From Mycobacterium sp. 155 (GTDB taxonomy: Bacteria > Actinomycetota > Actinomycetes > Mycobacteriales > Mycobacteriaceae): DNA of 64,000 bases. The notes under the pieces were generated by a model. It was not told the DNA's origin and did no database searches. It saw only the letters and a program-made list of their open reading frames with translations. Position numbers and translations under genes: made by a program. Each line of letters opens with the position of its first letter. Positions within the stretch are counted from its first letter, which is position 1. The stretch is from the NCBI RefSeq assembly GCF_000373905.1, contig NZ_KB892705.1:1939909-2003908 (forward strand), in the 5' to 3' direction. This document shows, piece after piece, positions 19,085-28,170 of the stretch.

Positions 19085-21360
19085 GCATGCGGCAACGGCT
19101 TGAAATAAGTGTCCACGGCGTGGTTCAGGGTGTGGGCTTCCGACCGTTCGTGTACACGACCGCCGCAGCGCTTGGCCTGACCGGGTGTGTACGCAACGAC
19201 AGCTCGGGTGCGGTCATCGAGATCGAGGGCGAGCCCGCCGCGATCGGCGCATTTCTGAATCGTCTGCGCGACAGTCCCCCACCGCTGGCGGTCGTCGAGT
19301 CGATCGAGACCGCGAGCCTGCCGGTCGCCGGCGGAACGGGGTTCGTCATCGCCGACACCTCGCGGTCCGACGGTGGCCGCACGCTGGTGTCGCCGGATGT
19401 CGCGATGTGCACCCAATGTGCCGCCGAGCAGCGGGATCCAGCCGACCGCCGATATCGGCACGCCTTCGTCAACTGCACCAACTGCGGTCCCCGCTTCACC
19501 ATCATCGCGTCACTGCCCTATGACCGTGTAGCGACGACGATGGCCGAATTCGACATGTGCGCCGACTGCGCTCACGAGTACTCCGACCCTGCCGACCGAC
19601 GCTTTCACGCCCAGCCGGTGTGCTGCCCCAACTGCGGCCCGACCCTGACGTTTCACGCCGGGGGCAGCACGGCCACAGGCGAATCCGGATTGCAGGCTGC
19701 CCGTCGCCTGCTGCGCAACGGTGGCATCCTCGGCGTCAAGGGAATCGGTGGGTACCACCTGGCCTGCGACACAGGCGATCACCATGCCGTCACTGAACTG
19801 CGGCACCGTAAGCGCCGTGGCGACAAACCTTTTGCGGTGATGGTTCCCGACCTTGCCAGCGCACAAGAGATCGTCGACGTCGACGACGCCGCCGCGCGGC
19901 TGCTGTGCGGGCCGGCCCGCCCGATCGTGCTCCTGCCCCGGCGCCCAAGTGCCGTGGTCGCGGAATCCGTCGCGCCGCGCAATCCCGATCTCGGTGTGAT
20001 GCTCGCCTACAGCCCGCTGCACACCCTGCTCTTCGGCCTACCCGGCGACCAACCGGGGCCCCACGTGCTGGTCATGACATCGGCCAACCTCAGTGGCGAA
20101 CCGATCTGCTTCACCGATGACGATGCACTGGGGCGGCTTTCGTCGCTGGCCGACGGTTGGCTGACCCACGACAGGGCGATCCTGGTGCCCTGTGACGACT
20201 CGGTGATCCGCCTCGTCGACGGCATCGAACTGCCGATCCGGCGCTCGCGCGGTTACGCTCCACTGCCCGTTGCCCTGCCCGTATCGGTACCGGCCACCCT
20301 CGCGGTGGGGGCGGATCTGAAAAACACCCTCGCCGTCGCCGAACACCGCTACGCCTGGCTGAGCGCACACATCGGCGACATGGACGATCTGGCCACGCTC
20401 TCCGCTTTCGGGAACGCCGTCGAGCACCTCGAGGCGTTGACCAACGTCAAACCCGAAATCCTTGTCGCCGACGCTCATCCCGCATATCGTTCGGCCGCCT
20501 GGGCTCACCGCAACGCCGATGGCCGACCGGTGCGGACCGTGCAACACCACCACGCCCACATCGCAGCCGTGCTGGCCGAAAACGGCCTGGACGGTCCGGT
20601 GCTCGGATTCGCCTTCGACGGAACCGGTTACGGCCCTGACGGTGCGGTGTGGGGCGGGGAACTGCTCGAAGCGGACTACAAGAGTTTCCAGCGGCTCGCA
20701 CAGCTGCGGTACGTGCCGATGCCCGGCGGCGACATCAGCGTACGACGGCCCTATCGAATGGCCCTGGCACATCTGCGGGCAGCCGGAATCGAGTGGGACG
20801 CTGAGCTTCCGCCGGTGCGAGCCTGCCCGGCCGCTGAGCTGAGGGTGCTCGAGCACCAGTTGCGCACGCACACCGGATGCACACCGACCTCGAGCATGGG
20901 CCGGCTCTTCGACGCCGTCTCGGCGGTGATCGGTGTGCGGCAAGTGGTGGACTACGAAGCGCAGGCCGCCATCGAGCTGGAAGGACTGTCGCGAAACGTC
21001 GACCCCGGCACAACCCGGTACGCATTCGCCGTCGACACCGGTCGACATCCTATGGTGTTCGACCCCGGGCCGGTGTTCGAGGCGATGCTCGATGACATGC
21101 GCTGCGGCGTACCGGTCGGGGTGATCGGCGCGCGGTTCCATCACGCGGTGGCCGGACTGATCGTCGAGCTGGCCGTCGCTTGCGCGATCCCAGGCCAACC
21201 CGTTGCCCTGTCCGGGGGCGTGTTCCAGAATGCGCTGCTGCTGCATCTGACGCTGATGAGTCTGCGCGCCAAGGGGTTTCAGGTCATCACCCACCGCCAC
21301 GTGCCGCCGAACGACGGTGGCATCGCGTTGGGTCAGCTCTTGGTCGGAAATGCGGGTTGA
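19081..21360 (+). CDS. hypF: Carbamoyltransferase HypF
   Basis: A 759-residue enzyme that converts carbamoyl phosphate to the thiocarboxamide on HypE, the source of the cyanide ligands. Domains in order: acylphosphatase (GVVQGVGFRPF near 13-23), two zinc fingers (CTQC...CTNC and CADC...CPNC), a YrdC-like domain (KRRGDKPFAVM region) and a Kae1-like carbamoyltransferase domain with HHHAHIAAVLAENG and GFAFDGTGYGPDG. Full length for the family. Confidence 0.97.
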   Translation: MSMRQRLEISVHGVVQGVGFRPFVYTTAAALGLTGCVRNDSSGAVIEIEGEPAAIGAFLNRLRDSPPPLAVVESIETASLPVAGGTGFVIADTSRSDGGRTLVSPDVAMCTQCAAEQRDPADRRYRHAFVNCTNCGPRFTIIASLPYDRVATTMAEFDMCADCAHEYSDPADRRFHAQPVCCPNCGPTLTFHAGGSTATGESGLQAARRLLRNGGILGVKGIGGYHLACDTGDHHAVTELRHRKRRGDKPFAVMVPDLASAQEIVDVDDAAARLLCGPARPIVLLPRRPSAVVAESVAPRNPDLGVMLAYSPLHTLLFGLPGDQPGPHVLVMTSANLSGEPICFTDDDALGRLSSLADGWLTHDRAILVPCDDSVIRLVDGIELPIRRSRGYAPLPVALPVSVPATLAVGADLKNTLAVAEHRYAWLSAHIGDMDDLATLSAFGNAVEHLEALTNVKPEILVADAHPAYRSAAWAHRNADGRPVRTVQHHHAHIAAVLAENGLDGPVLGFAFDGTGYGPDGAVWGGELLEADYKSFQRLAQLRYVPMPGGDISVRRPYRMALAHLRAAGIEWDAELPPVRACPAAELRVLEHQLRTHTGCTPTSSMGRLFDAVSAVIGVRQVVDYEAQAAIELEGLSRNVDPGTTRYAFAVDTGRHPMVFDPGPVFEAMLDDMRCGVPVGVIGARFHHAVAGLIVELAVACAIPGQPVALSGGVFQNALLLHLTLMSLRAKGFQVITHRHVPPNDGGIALGQLLVGNAG

Positions 21361-21363
21361 GCG

Positions 21364-22113
21364 ATGAGCATCGTCGGATTGCATACCCTGCCTGCTGGAT
21401 CACGGCTGTTCGCCCGTTACGCGTATCCGCCCAACGAGCTGGGGTACTGCGGGCCGGGTGAGTCCGGCGTGCTGTTGCACGGGGACGACGCGGCCGCGCT
21501 GGCGCGCCATGCCAGGGCATTCGACGGCGCCTGGCCATACCTGAGCACAATGGCGCGCGCCACGGGAACCGACCCGCTGGACGCCGACGTGGTCGGCGGA
21601 TACTGGGTCGGCGGCCCGCAGCTGCACTGCGTCGACCCCGCCGACCTGCTCGCTACTCTGCGTGCAGCGTTTTCAGGGCAGGCCACCGGGCTACTGGACG
21701 ACGTCGGATCCTCGTCGACCGTCCTGGCACACCACAGCTTTCACGTCTTCGTCGTCTACCCGTGGGTGCGCTTCCTCGATCGGGAGCCCACCACGGCACT
21801 GCGGGTGTTGCAGAACTGCCGGATACGTTGGGGCACCGTCACAGCCGTCGACGGTGAGTATGCCGTGATCGACACCTGTCCCCTCGTCCTGGACGACGGC
21901 GTGTTAGCACTGGGGTCCGCGCGTCCAGAGCGGGTGCGCTGGAGCCGAGACGGCGCGTCGTTCATCACCACACCCGAACCCGGCACGCTCGTCTCTGCTC
22001 ATTGGGACTGGGTGTGCGACACCCTGACCGGCACGGGGCGCGCGGCGCTGACCGAGGCCACCGCCACAACCCTGGACATGGTAAACGCCGTCCGAAAGGT
22101 AGGTCACTCATGA
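21364..22113 (+). CDS. DUF6390-type hydrogenase-cluster protein
   Basis: A 249-residue soluble protein of unknown function. Conserved-looking blocks are LFARYAYPPNELGYCGP near the N-terminus, YWVGGPQL, HHSFHVFVVYPWVRFLD and LQNCRIRWG. It begins 3 bp after hypF and overlaps the next gene by 4 bases. The family name is from memory. Its place among hyp genes suggests a maturation role. Confidence 0.78.
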   Translation: MSIVGLHTLPAGSRLFARYAYPPNELGYCGPGESGVLLHGDDAAALARHARAFDGAWPYLSTMARATGTDPLDADVVGGYWVGGPQLHCVDPADLLATLRAAFSGQATGLLDDVGSSSTVLAHHSFHVFVVYPWVRFLDREPTTALRVLQNCRIRWGTVTAVDGEYAVIDTCPLVLDDGVLALGSARPERVRWSRDGASFITTPEPGTLVSAHWDWVCDTLTGTGRAALTEATATTLDMVNAVRKVGHS

Positions 22114-22841
22114 CCGTCACTGCACAACCGTTCGTCGACAGCCAGCTCTCTGCCGACCTCGCGGCCGCCGCCCTGGATGTCGCTCGCAGATTTCACGACG
22201 GCGCCACCCTGTGGGTCATTGCGCCGCAATGGGAACCACACGCGCACCACGTGGCCGTCGAATTCGTCCACCCGGTCATCATGGGCAAACGTGCACTGCC
22301 GTCGGTCGCCCTCGTCGATCCGGACCCGGTCGCGGCGGCCAGGGTGGCCAGCCAGCCCGGCGACCTGCTCTTGGCCGTCGCATCCGCCAACGAACCCGCG
22401 GTCATCGATGCCATGCGACGGGCACCCGCGTGGGGCGTCACCACCGTGTGGATCGGGTCGGGCCCTCGGCCGTCGGCCGGCGCCGCCCATCACATCCTGT
22501 GGATCGAGTCCGATGACCCCATGGTGCCCGCGACCGGCCGTTTCGTCTTGATGTATCACTTGCTGTGGGAGCTCACCCACGTGTGCTTCGAACACCCGGG
22601 ACTGCTCAAAAGTCCCGACGGCGAGTGCACCGACGAAGTGTGCGTGACATGCAGTGACGACGGCCAAATCGCGGAAGTGATTCTGGCACCGCAAGACTCG
22701 AACAGTCCGGCGCTCGTCCGTACCTGCGATGGCGAACAGTGGGTCGATGTCGCACTGCTCGGCGAGGTGGCACCCGACGACCTGATCCTCGTGCACGCCG
22801 GCACCGGGATCACCACGCTGGGAACGGAGCAGGCCTCATGA
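22110..22841 (+). CDS. SIS-like domain fused to a HypC-like domain
   Basis: A 243-residue protein. Residues about 10-170 resemble a sugar-isomerase (SIS) fold related to GmhA (VEFVHPVIMGKRALPSVALVD, GDLLLAVASANEPAVIDAM, TGRFVLMYHLLWELTHVCFEHPGLL). Residues about 175-243 resemble HypC (CTDEVCVTCSDDG...DLILVHAGTGI). The start overlaps the previous stop by 4 bases; the longer upstream frame is not needed. The fusion ties a phosphosugar-binding fold to an Fe(CN)2CO-scaffold fold, suggesting a part in cofactor assembly; the chemistry is unknown. Confidence 0.78.
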   Translation: MTVTAQPFVDSQLSADLAAAALDVARRFHDGATLWVIAPQWEPHAHHVAVEFVHPVIMGKRALPSVALVDPDPVAAARVASQPGDLLLAVASANEPAVIDAMRRAPAWGVTTVWIGSGPRPSAGAAHHILWIESDDPMVPATGRFVLMYHLLWELTHVCFEHPGLLKSPDGECTDEVCVTCSDDGQIAEVILAPQDSNSPALVRTCDGEQWVDVALLGEVAPDDLILVHAGTGITTLGTEQAS

Positions 22842-23512
22842 CCACGAACGAATCCGAAAGCACCGGGTTCCTCTACCCGTTCATCGAGTCCGAAGAGACC
22901 GATGCCAGGGCGTTGCTCGAGGATCTCGCGTCCTCGGCACGCGCCAAGGCCGCCGAAAGTGCTCGGCTGCAACAGGAATCCCTACAGGAATACGATCCCG
23001 GACTGGTGCAGGCCGGCCAGGCCATGGCCGACAGATTCGCCCGCGGCGGCAGGCTGTACACGCTGGGCAACGGGGGCAGCTCCACCGATGCCGCCACCCT
23101 GGCCACGTTGTTCAGCCGCCCGGCGCGCGGCCGGCCGGTGTCGGCGTGGTCGCTGGCCGCCGACGAAGCCGTCGTCACCGCCCTGGGCAACGACGTCGGA
23201 TTCGAACTGATCTTCAAACGCCAGATCATCGCCCATGCCCGCGACCGAGATGTCGCTATCGCACTGTCGACATCGGGCAACTCCGAGGACCTCATGACAG
23301 CGATCACCGAGGCCAAGCAACGCGGACTGCTCACCATCGGATTCGCCGGCCACGACGGCGGTCGGATGAGTACCGCCGAGGATCTCGACTTCTGTTTCAC
23401 CGTCCACAGTCAGAGTATTCACCGCATACAGGAAAGCCACGCCATGCTCGGCTACCGGCTCTGGTCGGTCGCCCAGGAACAGCTGGCCCGGATCCGGGAG
23501 CGCGCATCATGA
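22838..23512 (+). CDS. SIS-domain protein, GmhA-like
   Basis: A 224-residue phosphosugar isomerase-fold protein close to sedoheptulose-7-phosphate isomerase. Visible are GGRLYTLGNGGSSTDAATLA (phosphate loop), IALSTSGNSEDLMTAI and QESHAMLGYRLW (the helix that carries the catalytic Glu/His in GmhA). There are no heptose genes nearby. It overlaps both neighbours by 4 bases, so it belongs to the hydrogenase unit. The true substrate is unknown. Confidence 0.85.
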   Translation: MTTNESESTGFLYPFIESEETDARALLEDLASSARAKAAESARLQQESLQEYDPGLVQAGQAMADRFARGGRLYTLGNGGSSTDAATLATLFSRPARGRPVSAWSLAADEAVVTALGNDVGFELIFKRQIIAHARDRDVAIALSTSGNSEDLMTAITEAKQRGLLTIGFAGHDGGRMSTAEDLDFCFTVHSQSIHRIQESHAMLGYRLWSVAQEQLARIRERAS

Positions 23513-24600
23513 CCACTACGGCGGCAACGCAACGCGAGGACCGGGTGCTGGAACGGATCGACAAGTTCCGTCAGAGGCGGCCACGGCTCCTCGACGACGT
23601 GGTCACCCTGGCCCACGGCGCGGGCGGGAAAGCTTCTGCGGCACTGGTCGACGCGGTGTTCGTGGAGGCATTCCGCAACTCCGAACTCGAGCAGCTCGGT
23701 GACGCAGCGGTGCTGACAACTCCGTCCGGTGATCGCCTCGCATTTTCTACCGACTCGTATGTGGTTGCACCGCACCGCTTCCCAGGCGGCTCCATCGGAC
23801 ACGTGGCGGTGCACGGGACCATAAACGACCTCGCTGTCTCCGGAGCCCGGCCGTACTGGATATCGGCAGGATTCGTGATCGAGGAGGGCTTCCCGATCAG
23901 CGAGTTGCGCGAGATCGTCGCCGACATGGCCGAAGCCGCCGCTCACGCGGGAGTACAGATCGTCACAGGCGACACCAAGGTGGTCGGAAAGGGTGCGGCC
24001 GACGGCATGTACATCTGCACCGCAGGTGTCGGTGTGATTCCGCACGGCCGGCGGCTGTCGCGCGAATGCGTACAACCCGGCGACAAGGTGCTGTTGTCCG
24101 GCACGATCGGCGAACACGGGATGGCAGTCATGCTCGCCCGCGGTGACCTCGCCATCGACGCCGACATCGCCTCGGACACCGCACCCGTCCACGAACTGGT
24201 CGAAGCATTGTTGGAGGCGGCGCCGTCGACACGATGGATGCGGGACGCGACCCGCGGCGGTGTCGGCACCGTGTGCAACGAACTCGTCAAGGACCGTCCG
24301 TTCGCGGTGGTTCTCGACGAGGACCGCCTCCCGATCGAACCGCAGGTGCTCGGCGCCTGCGATCTGCTCGGCATCGACCCGCTGTACGTAGCCAACGAGG
24401 GCAAGTTCCTCGCGGTCGTCGCCCCCGACGAAGCGGACGCGGCCGTAGCCGCCCTCCGCGCGCATCCTCAGGGCGTGCGCGCCGCCGTGGTGGGTGAGAT
24501 CGTCCCCGAACCACACGGGATCGTTGCGTTACGAACATCATTCGGTGGCAGCCGGATTGTCGACATGCTCGTCGGCGACCCGCTGCCACGCATCTGCTGA
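23509..24600 (+). CDS. hypE: Hydrogenase maturation protein HypE
   Basis: A 363-residue PurM/AIR-synthase-fold protein. Its C-terminal sequence PRIC puts C363 at the very end, the residue that carries the carbamoyl and then cyano group supplied by HypF. The ATP region has TLAHGAGGKAS and MRDATRGGVGTV. The true start is ATG at 23509, overlapping the SIS gene by 4 bases; the longer frame is antisense-like and rejected. Confidence 0.97.
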   Translation: MTTTAATQREDRVLERIDKFRQRRPRLLDDVVTLAHGAGGKASAALVDAVFVEAFRNSELEQLGDAAVLTTPSGDRLAFSTDSYVVAPHRFPGGSIGHVAVHGTINDLAVSGARPYWISAGFVIEEGFPISELREIVADMAEAAAHAGVQIVTGDTKVVGKGAADGMYICTAGVGVIPHGRRLSRECVQPGDKVLLSGTIGEHGMAVMLARGDLAIDADIASDTAPVHELVEALLEAAPSTRWMRDATRGGVGTVCNELVKDRPFAVVLDEDRLPIEPQVLGACDLLGIDPLYVANEGKFLAVVAPDEADAAVAALRAHPQGVRAAVVGEIVPEPHGIVALRTSFGGSRIVDMLVGDPLPRIC

Positions 24601-24626
24601 GAACAACAGAGATAGGAGCTTCCACG

Positions 24627-24899
24627 ATGTGTCTTGGAATTCCCGGTCAGGTGGTCGATTTCGTCGACACCGAAGCTCATCTGGCCAAGGTCGACGTCAA
24701 CGGGGTACGCCGCATCATCAGTGTCCGACTGCTCGCCGACGACAACCTGCAGGTCGGCGACTGGGTGCTGGTCCATGTCGGGTTCGCCATGGCCAAGATC
24801 GACGAACGCGAAGCGGCCCTGACGCTGGATCAGGTGCAGAAGATGGGCGAGAACTATCAACAGGAGATCGACGCGTTCAACGACTCCGAAATCGCTTGA
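24627..24899 (+). CDS. hypC: Hydrogenase assembly chaperone HypC (copy 2)
   Basis: A 90-residue HypC starting MCLGIPGQV with GDWVLVHVGFAM, plus a C-terminal helix. It differs clearly from copy 1 after the first ten residues. A ribosome site (ATAGGAGC) precedes it. Lying directly before hypD, it is the likely HypD partner, with copy 1 perhaps serving the large subunit. Confidence 0.95.
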   Translation: MCLGIPGQVVDFVDTEAHLAKVDVNGVRRIISVRLLADDNLQVGDWVLVHVGFAMAKIDEREAALTLDQVQKMGENYQQEIDAFNDSEIA

Positions 24900-24909
24900 G
24901 AGGCTTGAC

Positions 24910-26034
24910 ATGAAGTTCGTCGACGAATTCCGCGATCCAGCTGCCGCACGGGCCCTGGTCAAATCGATCACCGAACTGGCCGGCGGCGATGAGTTCAAAT
25001 TCATGGAGGTGTGCGGCGGCCACACCCACACGATCTACCGGCACGGCATCGAACACCTGCTCCCCGAAACCATCGAGTTGGTGCACGGCCCCGGCTGCCC
25101 GGTCTGCGTGATCCCGATGGGTCGGGTGGACGACGCGATGTGGCTCGCCGAGCAGCCCGGCATCATCTTCACCACCTTCGGCGACATGATGCGCGTACCC
25201 GGTTCACGCGGAAACCTGATCGAAGCCAAGGCCCGCGGAGCCGACGTGCGATTCGTCTACTCACCGCTGGACGCGCTCAAGATCGCCCGTGACAATCCCG
25301 ATCGGCACGTCGTGTTCTTCGCGGTCGGCTTCGAAACCACGGCGCCGTCCACGGCCGTCACGTTGGTCCGGGCCCGCACACTGGGCGTGCGCAACTTCAG
25401 CGTCTTCTGCAACCACGTCACGATCGTGCCGCCCATCAAGGCCATCCTCGAATCGCCCGACCTGCGGCTGTCCGGGTTCCTCGGGCCCGGACATGTCTCC
25501 ACCGTGGTCGGGTTGCGGCCGTACCGATTCGTCCCCGCCGTGTACGGCAAGCCCATCGTGGTCGCCGGGTTCGAACCACTCGACATCCTGGCCTCGGTGC
25601 ACATGCTGTTGCAGCAGATCCGCGACGGCCGTTGCGAAGTGGAGAACCAGTACACGCGCGTGGTGCGACCCGAAGGCAACACCCAGGCGCTGAAGTTGAT
25701 GGCCGAGACATTCGAATTGCGACCCCATTTCGAATGGCGCGGACTCGGATTCATCTCCCAGAGCGCGCTGAAGGTTCACCGCGACTACGCCGAGTACGAC
25801 GCCGAGCTGGTATTCGACATGCCGGGGGTACGGGTGGCCGACCCCAAGGCCTGCCAATGCGGTGAGGTCCTCAAGGGTGTCATCAAGCCTTGGGAATGCA
25901 AGGTGTTCGGAACGGCCTGCACACCTGAGACACCGATCGGAACGTGCATGGTGTCGCCGGAAGGTGCGTGCGCCGCGTACTACAACTTCGGCCGACTACA
26001 CCGCGAGACCGCACAGTTGCTGATTCAGCGCTGA
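24910..26034 (+). CDS. hypD: Hydrogenase formation protein HypD
   Basis: A 374-residue Fe-S scaffold on which the Fe(CN)2CO unit is built with HypC. Conserved motifs are MEVCGGHTHTIYRHG, HGPGCPVCV, GFETTAPST, FSVFCNHV, GFLGPGHVS and the C-terminal four-Cys cluster region CQCGEVLKGVIKPWECKVFGTAC. It is the last gene of the hydrogenase locus and ends next to a convergent gene. Confidence 0.97.
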   Translation: MKFVDEFRDPAAARALVKSITELAGGDEFKFMEVCGGHTHTIYRHGIEHLLPETIELVHGPGCPVCVIPMGRVDDAMWLAEQPGIIFTTFGDMMRVPGSRGNLIEAKARGADVRFVYSPLDALKIARDNPDRHVVFFAVGFETTAPSTAVTLVRARTLGVRNFSVFCNHVTIVPPIKAILESPDLRLSGFLGPGHVSTVVGLRPYRFVPAVYGKPIVVAGFEPLDILASVHMLLQQIRDGRCEVENQYTRVVRPEGNTQALKLMAETFELRPHFEWRGLGFISQSALKVHRDYAEYDAELVFDMPGVRVADPKACQCGEVLKGVIKPWECKVFGTACTPETPIGTCMVSPEGACAAYYNFGRLHRETAQLLIQR

Positions 26035-26035
26035 G

Positions 26036-26239
26036 TCAGCGGCGCCAGTGCGGGAAGTTGTCGAGATCCCGCAGTGTCATGACGAACCCGACCGCGCCGA
26101 CGGCGATGGCCAGGAAGTACCCGACCGCGGACTGCCATCCACCCAACGTCGACGCGACCAGCCAGCACAACAGAACCGCGGTGATCACGAGCAGCACACC
26201 GTAGAGCGGTGTGCGTTGTGGATGCTCACCTAGTCGCAT
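26036..26239 (-). CDS. Small two-helix membrane protein
   Basis: From ATG at 26239 the product has 67 residues with two hydrophobic segments (about 13-30 and 37-54) and ends NFPHWRR. An upstream in-frame start at 26287 would add 16 residues but overlaps the DUF3046 gene. It is convergent with hypD, one base apart. Function unknown. Confidence 0.65.
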   Translation of the reverse strand: MRLGEHPQRTPLYGVLLVITAVLLCWLVASTLGGWQSAVGYFLAIAVGAVGFVMTLRDLDNFPHWRR

Positions 26240-26280
26240 AACTCCGGTATACCCGCATAGGTGAGCTACGTCACACATCG

Positions 26281-26472
26281 CTACCACTCATCGCGTGGGA
26301 CGTCGAAGTCGGCGCACAGGGCGCGCCACACGTCACGCGGTTCCACACCCGCCTCGATGGCTTGAGCAGCCGTGTGCCCCATACCGCTCAGCACATGGTC
26401 GACGAGGATGGACCGCCCCCGCATGGTGCCGAACCGGCCGTCCACCAGCTCATGGAATTCCGTCAGCCGCAC
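26281..26472 (-). CDS. DUF3046 protein (Rv2738c-like)
   Basis: A 63-residue soluble protein beginning with GTG and carrying MRLTEFHELVDGRFG and DVWRALCADFDVP, typical of DUF3046. In M. tuberculosis the orthologue Rv2738c lies next to recA; here the hydrogenase locus separates the two. Function unknown. Confidence 0.85.
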   Translation of the reverse strand: MRLTEFHELVDGRFGTMRGRSILVDHVLSGMGHTAAQAIEAGVEPRDVWRALCADFDVPRDEW

Positions 26473-26478
26473 GTGCCC

Positions 26479-26484
26479 AACCTA
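26479..26484 (-). promoter_or_regulatory. DUF3046 gene -10 box, leaderless
   Basis: TAGGTT on the minus strand lies 6 bases before the GTG start, predicting a leaderless mRNA. The box overlaps the stop codon of the upstream glycosyltransferase gene. Confidence 0.45.
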
Positions 26485-27654
26485 CCCAGCGGGCGTCAGG
26501 GCGTCGTGGCACACCCGTACCGGATCCGCCACACCGACCACCGACGCCCCGCCCTGCTGCGCGGCCCGGCGATACGCCGGTGAGCCGAGCACCTCGCCGA
26601 CGGCCGTTGTCAGCGCCTCGGCTGTCAACGGCCGCACCAACTGGGCACTGCCCTGGCGCACAAGGCGATTGGCGATCTCCCACTGATCCCCACCGCCGGG
26701 TACCAGGACCATCGGCACGCCGGCCAGCAGGGTCTTTGACACCATGCCATGCCCACCACCGCAGATCACCACATCGGCGTGGGCGAGCAGTTCGTCCTGT
26801 CGCCCCAGCCCGACCACAGCCCATGGCGGTACCTCGACATCGGCGCCGCCCAGCCGGGACACCACCAGCCGAGACCCCTGAGGCAGGGTCTCCCCGGGCC
26901 GCAACGATTCCAATGCCAGTTCGGCCAACCCCTGGGTCCCGGTGGTCGCGGTGGACGGCGCCACGACCACGACCGGGCCCGGCCCCGGCGGCACCGCCAG
27001 CACCGCGTCCGTCGGCTCGAAATGCAGCGGCCCCACCACGACGGCCTCCGCCGGCCAGTCCGGGCGCGGCACCTCGAGCGCAGGCAGGGTCGCGATCAAT
27101 CTGCGCAGCGGTCCTGGGTCGGTCGCCGGCAGACCGATGGCCACCCTGGTCTCCGAGCGCTGCGCCAGCCCGGCCCGCCAGGACCGCGCCGTCAGTGCGC
27201 GCATCACGGAGTCGCGTATTCGGCCACGCAGTCCGACGCCTGGCGCCAGGCCGCTCCCCACGGGCGGCAGACCTTTCGACGGTAGATACAGCGGATGGGG
27301 GCTGAGTTCCACCCACGGTACCGCGAGCAGTTCGGCGGCCAGCCCGCCGCAGGCCGTGATCACGTCGGAAACCACCAGGTCAGGGCCAAGTTCCCGGAAC
27401 CGAGGGACGTTGAGCACCGCCATCCGGGCCGCGCGCCGGTGGATCTTTGCCCCGGCGTCGGTGTCGTCGTCGTACGCGGTGGGGTCAAGTCCGTCGAGTT
27501 CGACCGCCTCGACACCTGCGGCCCGCGCCGTCTCCAGCCATTCCACCCCGGTCAGCAGGGTCGGCGCGTCTCCTGCGGCCAGGAACTTCAAACACAACGC
27601 CAAGGCCGGGAAGGCGTGCCCGGGATCGGGCCCGGCAACCACCGCTACGCGCAT
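26482..27654 (-). CDS. GT-B glycosyltransferase (Rv2739c-like)
   Basis: A 390-residue protein of the MGT/UGT-like GT1 family. The N-terminal Rossmann part starts MRVAVVAGPDPGHAFPALAL. The C-terminal nucleotide-sugar site reads HADVVICGGGHGMVSKTLLAGVPMVLVPGGGDQWEIANRL. ATG at 27654 is preferred to a start 8 codons upstream. The acceptor and sugar are unknown. It is divergent from ephG. Confidence 0.88.
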   Translation of the reverse strand: MRVAVVAGPDPGHAFPALALCLKFLAAGDAPTLLTGVEWLETARAAGVEAVELDGLDPTAYDDDTDAGAKIHRRAARMAVLNVPRFRELGPDLVVSDVITACGGLAAELLAVPWVELSPHPLYLPSKGLPPVGSGLAPGVGLRGRIRDSVMRALTARSWRAGLAQRSETRVAIGLPATDPGPLRRLIATLPALEVPRPDWPAEAVVVGPLHFEPTDAVLAVPPGPGPVVVVAPSTATTGTQGLAELALESLRPGETLPQGSRLVVSRLGGADVEVPPWAVVGLGRQDELLAHADVVICGGGHGMVSKTLLAGVPMVLVPGGGDQWEIANRLVRQGSAQLVRPLTAEALTTAVGEVLGSPAYRRAAQQGGASVVGVADPVRVCHDALTPAG

Positions 27655-27684
27655 CCGGGTTACCCTGCCACAGCCCAAGAGAAC

Positions 27685-27690
27685 TAGGCT
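27685..27690 (+). promoter_or_regulatory. ephG -10 box, leaderless
   Basis: TAGGCT ends 6 bases before the ephG ATG, so the mRNA is predicted to begin at the start codon. Confidence 0.5.
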
Positions 27691-27696
27691 TCGGCC

Positions 27697-28158
27697 ATGA
27701 CTGACCGATCAACCGCTGCGGTGCAGACACCGCTGACGGGAGGAGCACACGAGGGCCCCGCCGGCACGGTCGAGATCTTCCTCAACGCACTCCAGGACGA
27801 GGATTTCGCCACCGCCGAGAACTCGCTGGCCCAGAACCTGGTGTATCAGAACGTTGGCTTGCCGACGATCTACGGGCGCAACCGGACGGTCAAATTGTTC
27901 CGTTCCATGCAGGGCCGCGTCGGTTTCGAGGTGAAGATCCACCGTATCGCCGCGGACGGTGCCTCGGTGCTCACCGAACGCACCGACGCCCTGACCTTCG
28001 GACCGTTGCGACTGCAGTTCTGGGTGTGCGGCGTATTCGAGGTACACGAAGGCCGGATCACGCTGTGGCGGGACTACTTCGACTTCCTGGACACGGCCAA
28101 GGCGACTGTCCGTGGTCTGGCTGGGATATTCATTCCGTCGCTGCGCGCATCGCTATAG
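27697..28158 (+). CDS. ephG: Limonene-1,2-epoxide hydrolase family protein EphG
   Basis: A 153-residue NTF2-like protein of the limonene-epoxide hydrolase family, orthologous to Rv2740 (EphG), which acts on cholesterol- or lipid-derived epoxides. Family residues are visible in VYQNVGLPTIYGR, VLTERTDALTFGPLRLQFWVCGVFEV and GRITLWRDYFD (the Asp-Arg-Asp catalytic set). It is followed 12 bp later by a DUF5313 gene. Confidence 0.92.
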   Translation: MTDRSTAAVQTPLTGGAHEGPAGTVEIFLNALQDEDFATAENSLAQNLVYQNVGLPTIYGRNRTVKLFRSMQGRVGFEVKIHRIAADGASVLTERTDALTFGPLRLQFWVCGVFEVHEGRITLWRDYFDFLDTAKATVRGLAGIFIPSLRASL

Positions 28159-28170
28159 GAGACACAGATC

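Noticed and set aside
20038..21384. 448-codon minus-strand frame opposite hypF
   Set aside because: Shadow frame; HypF on the plus strand has all its domains.
22838..23512. Heptose (GmhA) biosynthesis gene
   Set aside because: No other ADP-heptose gene is present and the gene overlaps hypE, so a hydrogenase-linked role is more likely than sugar-nucleotide synthesis.
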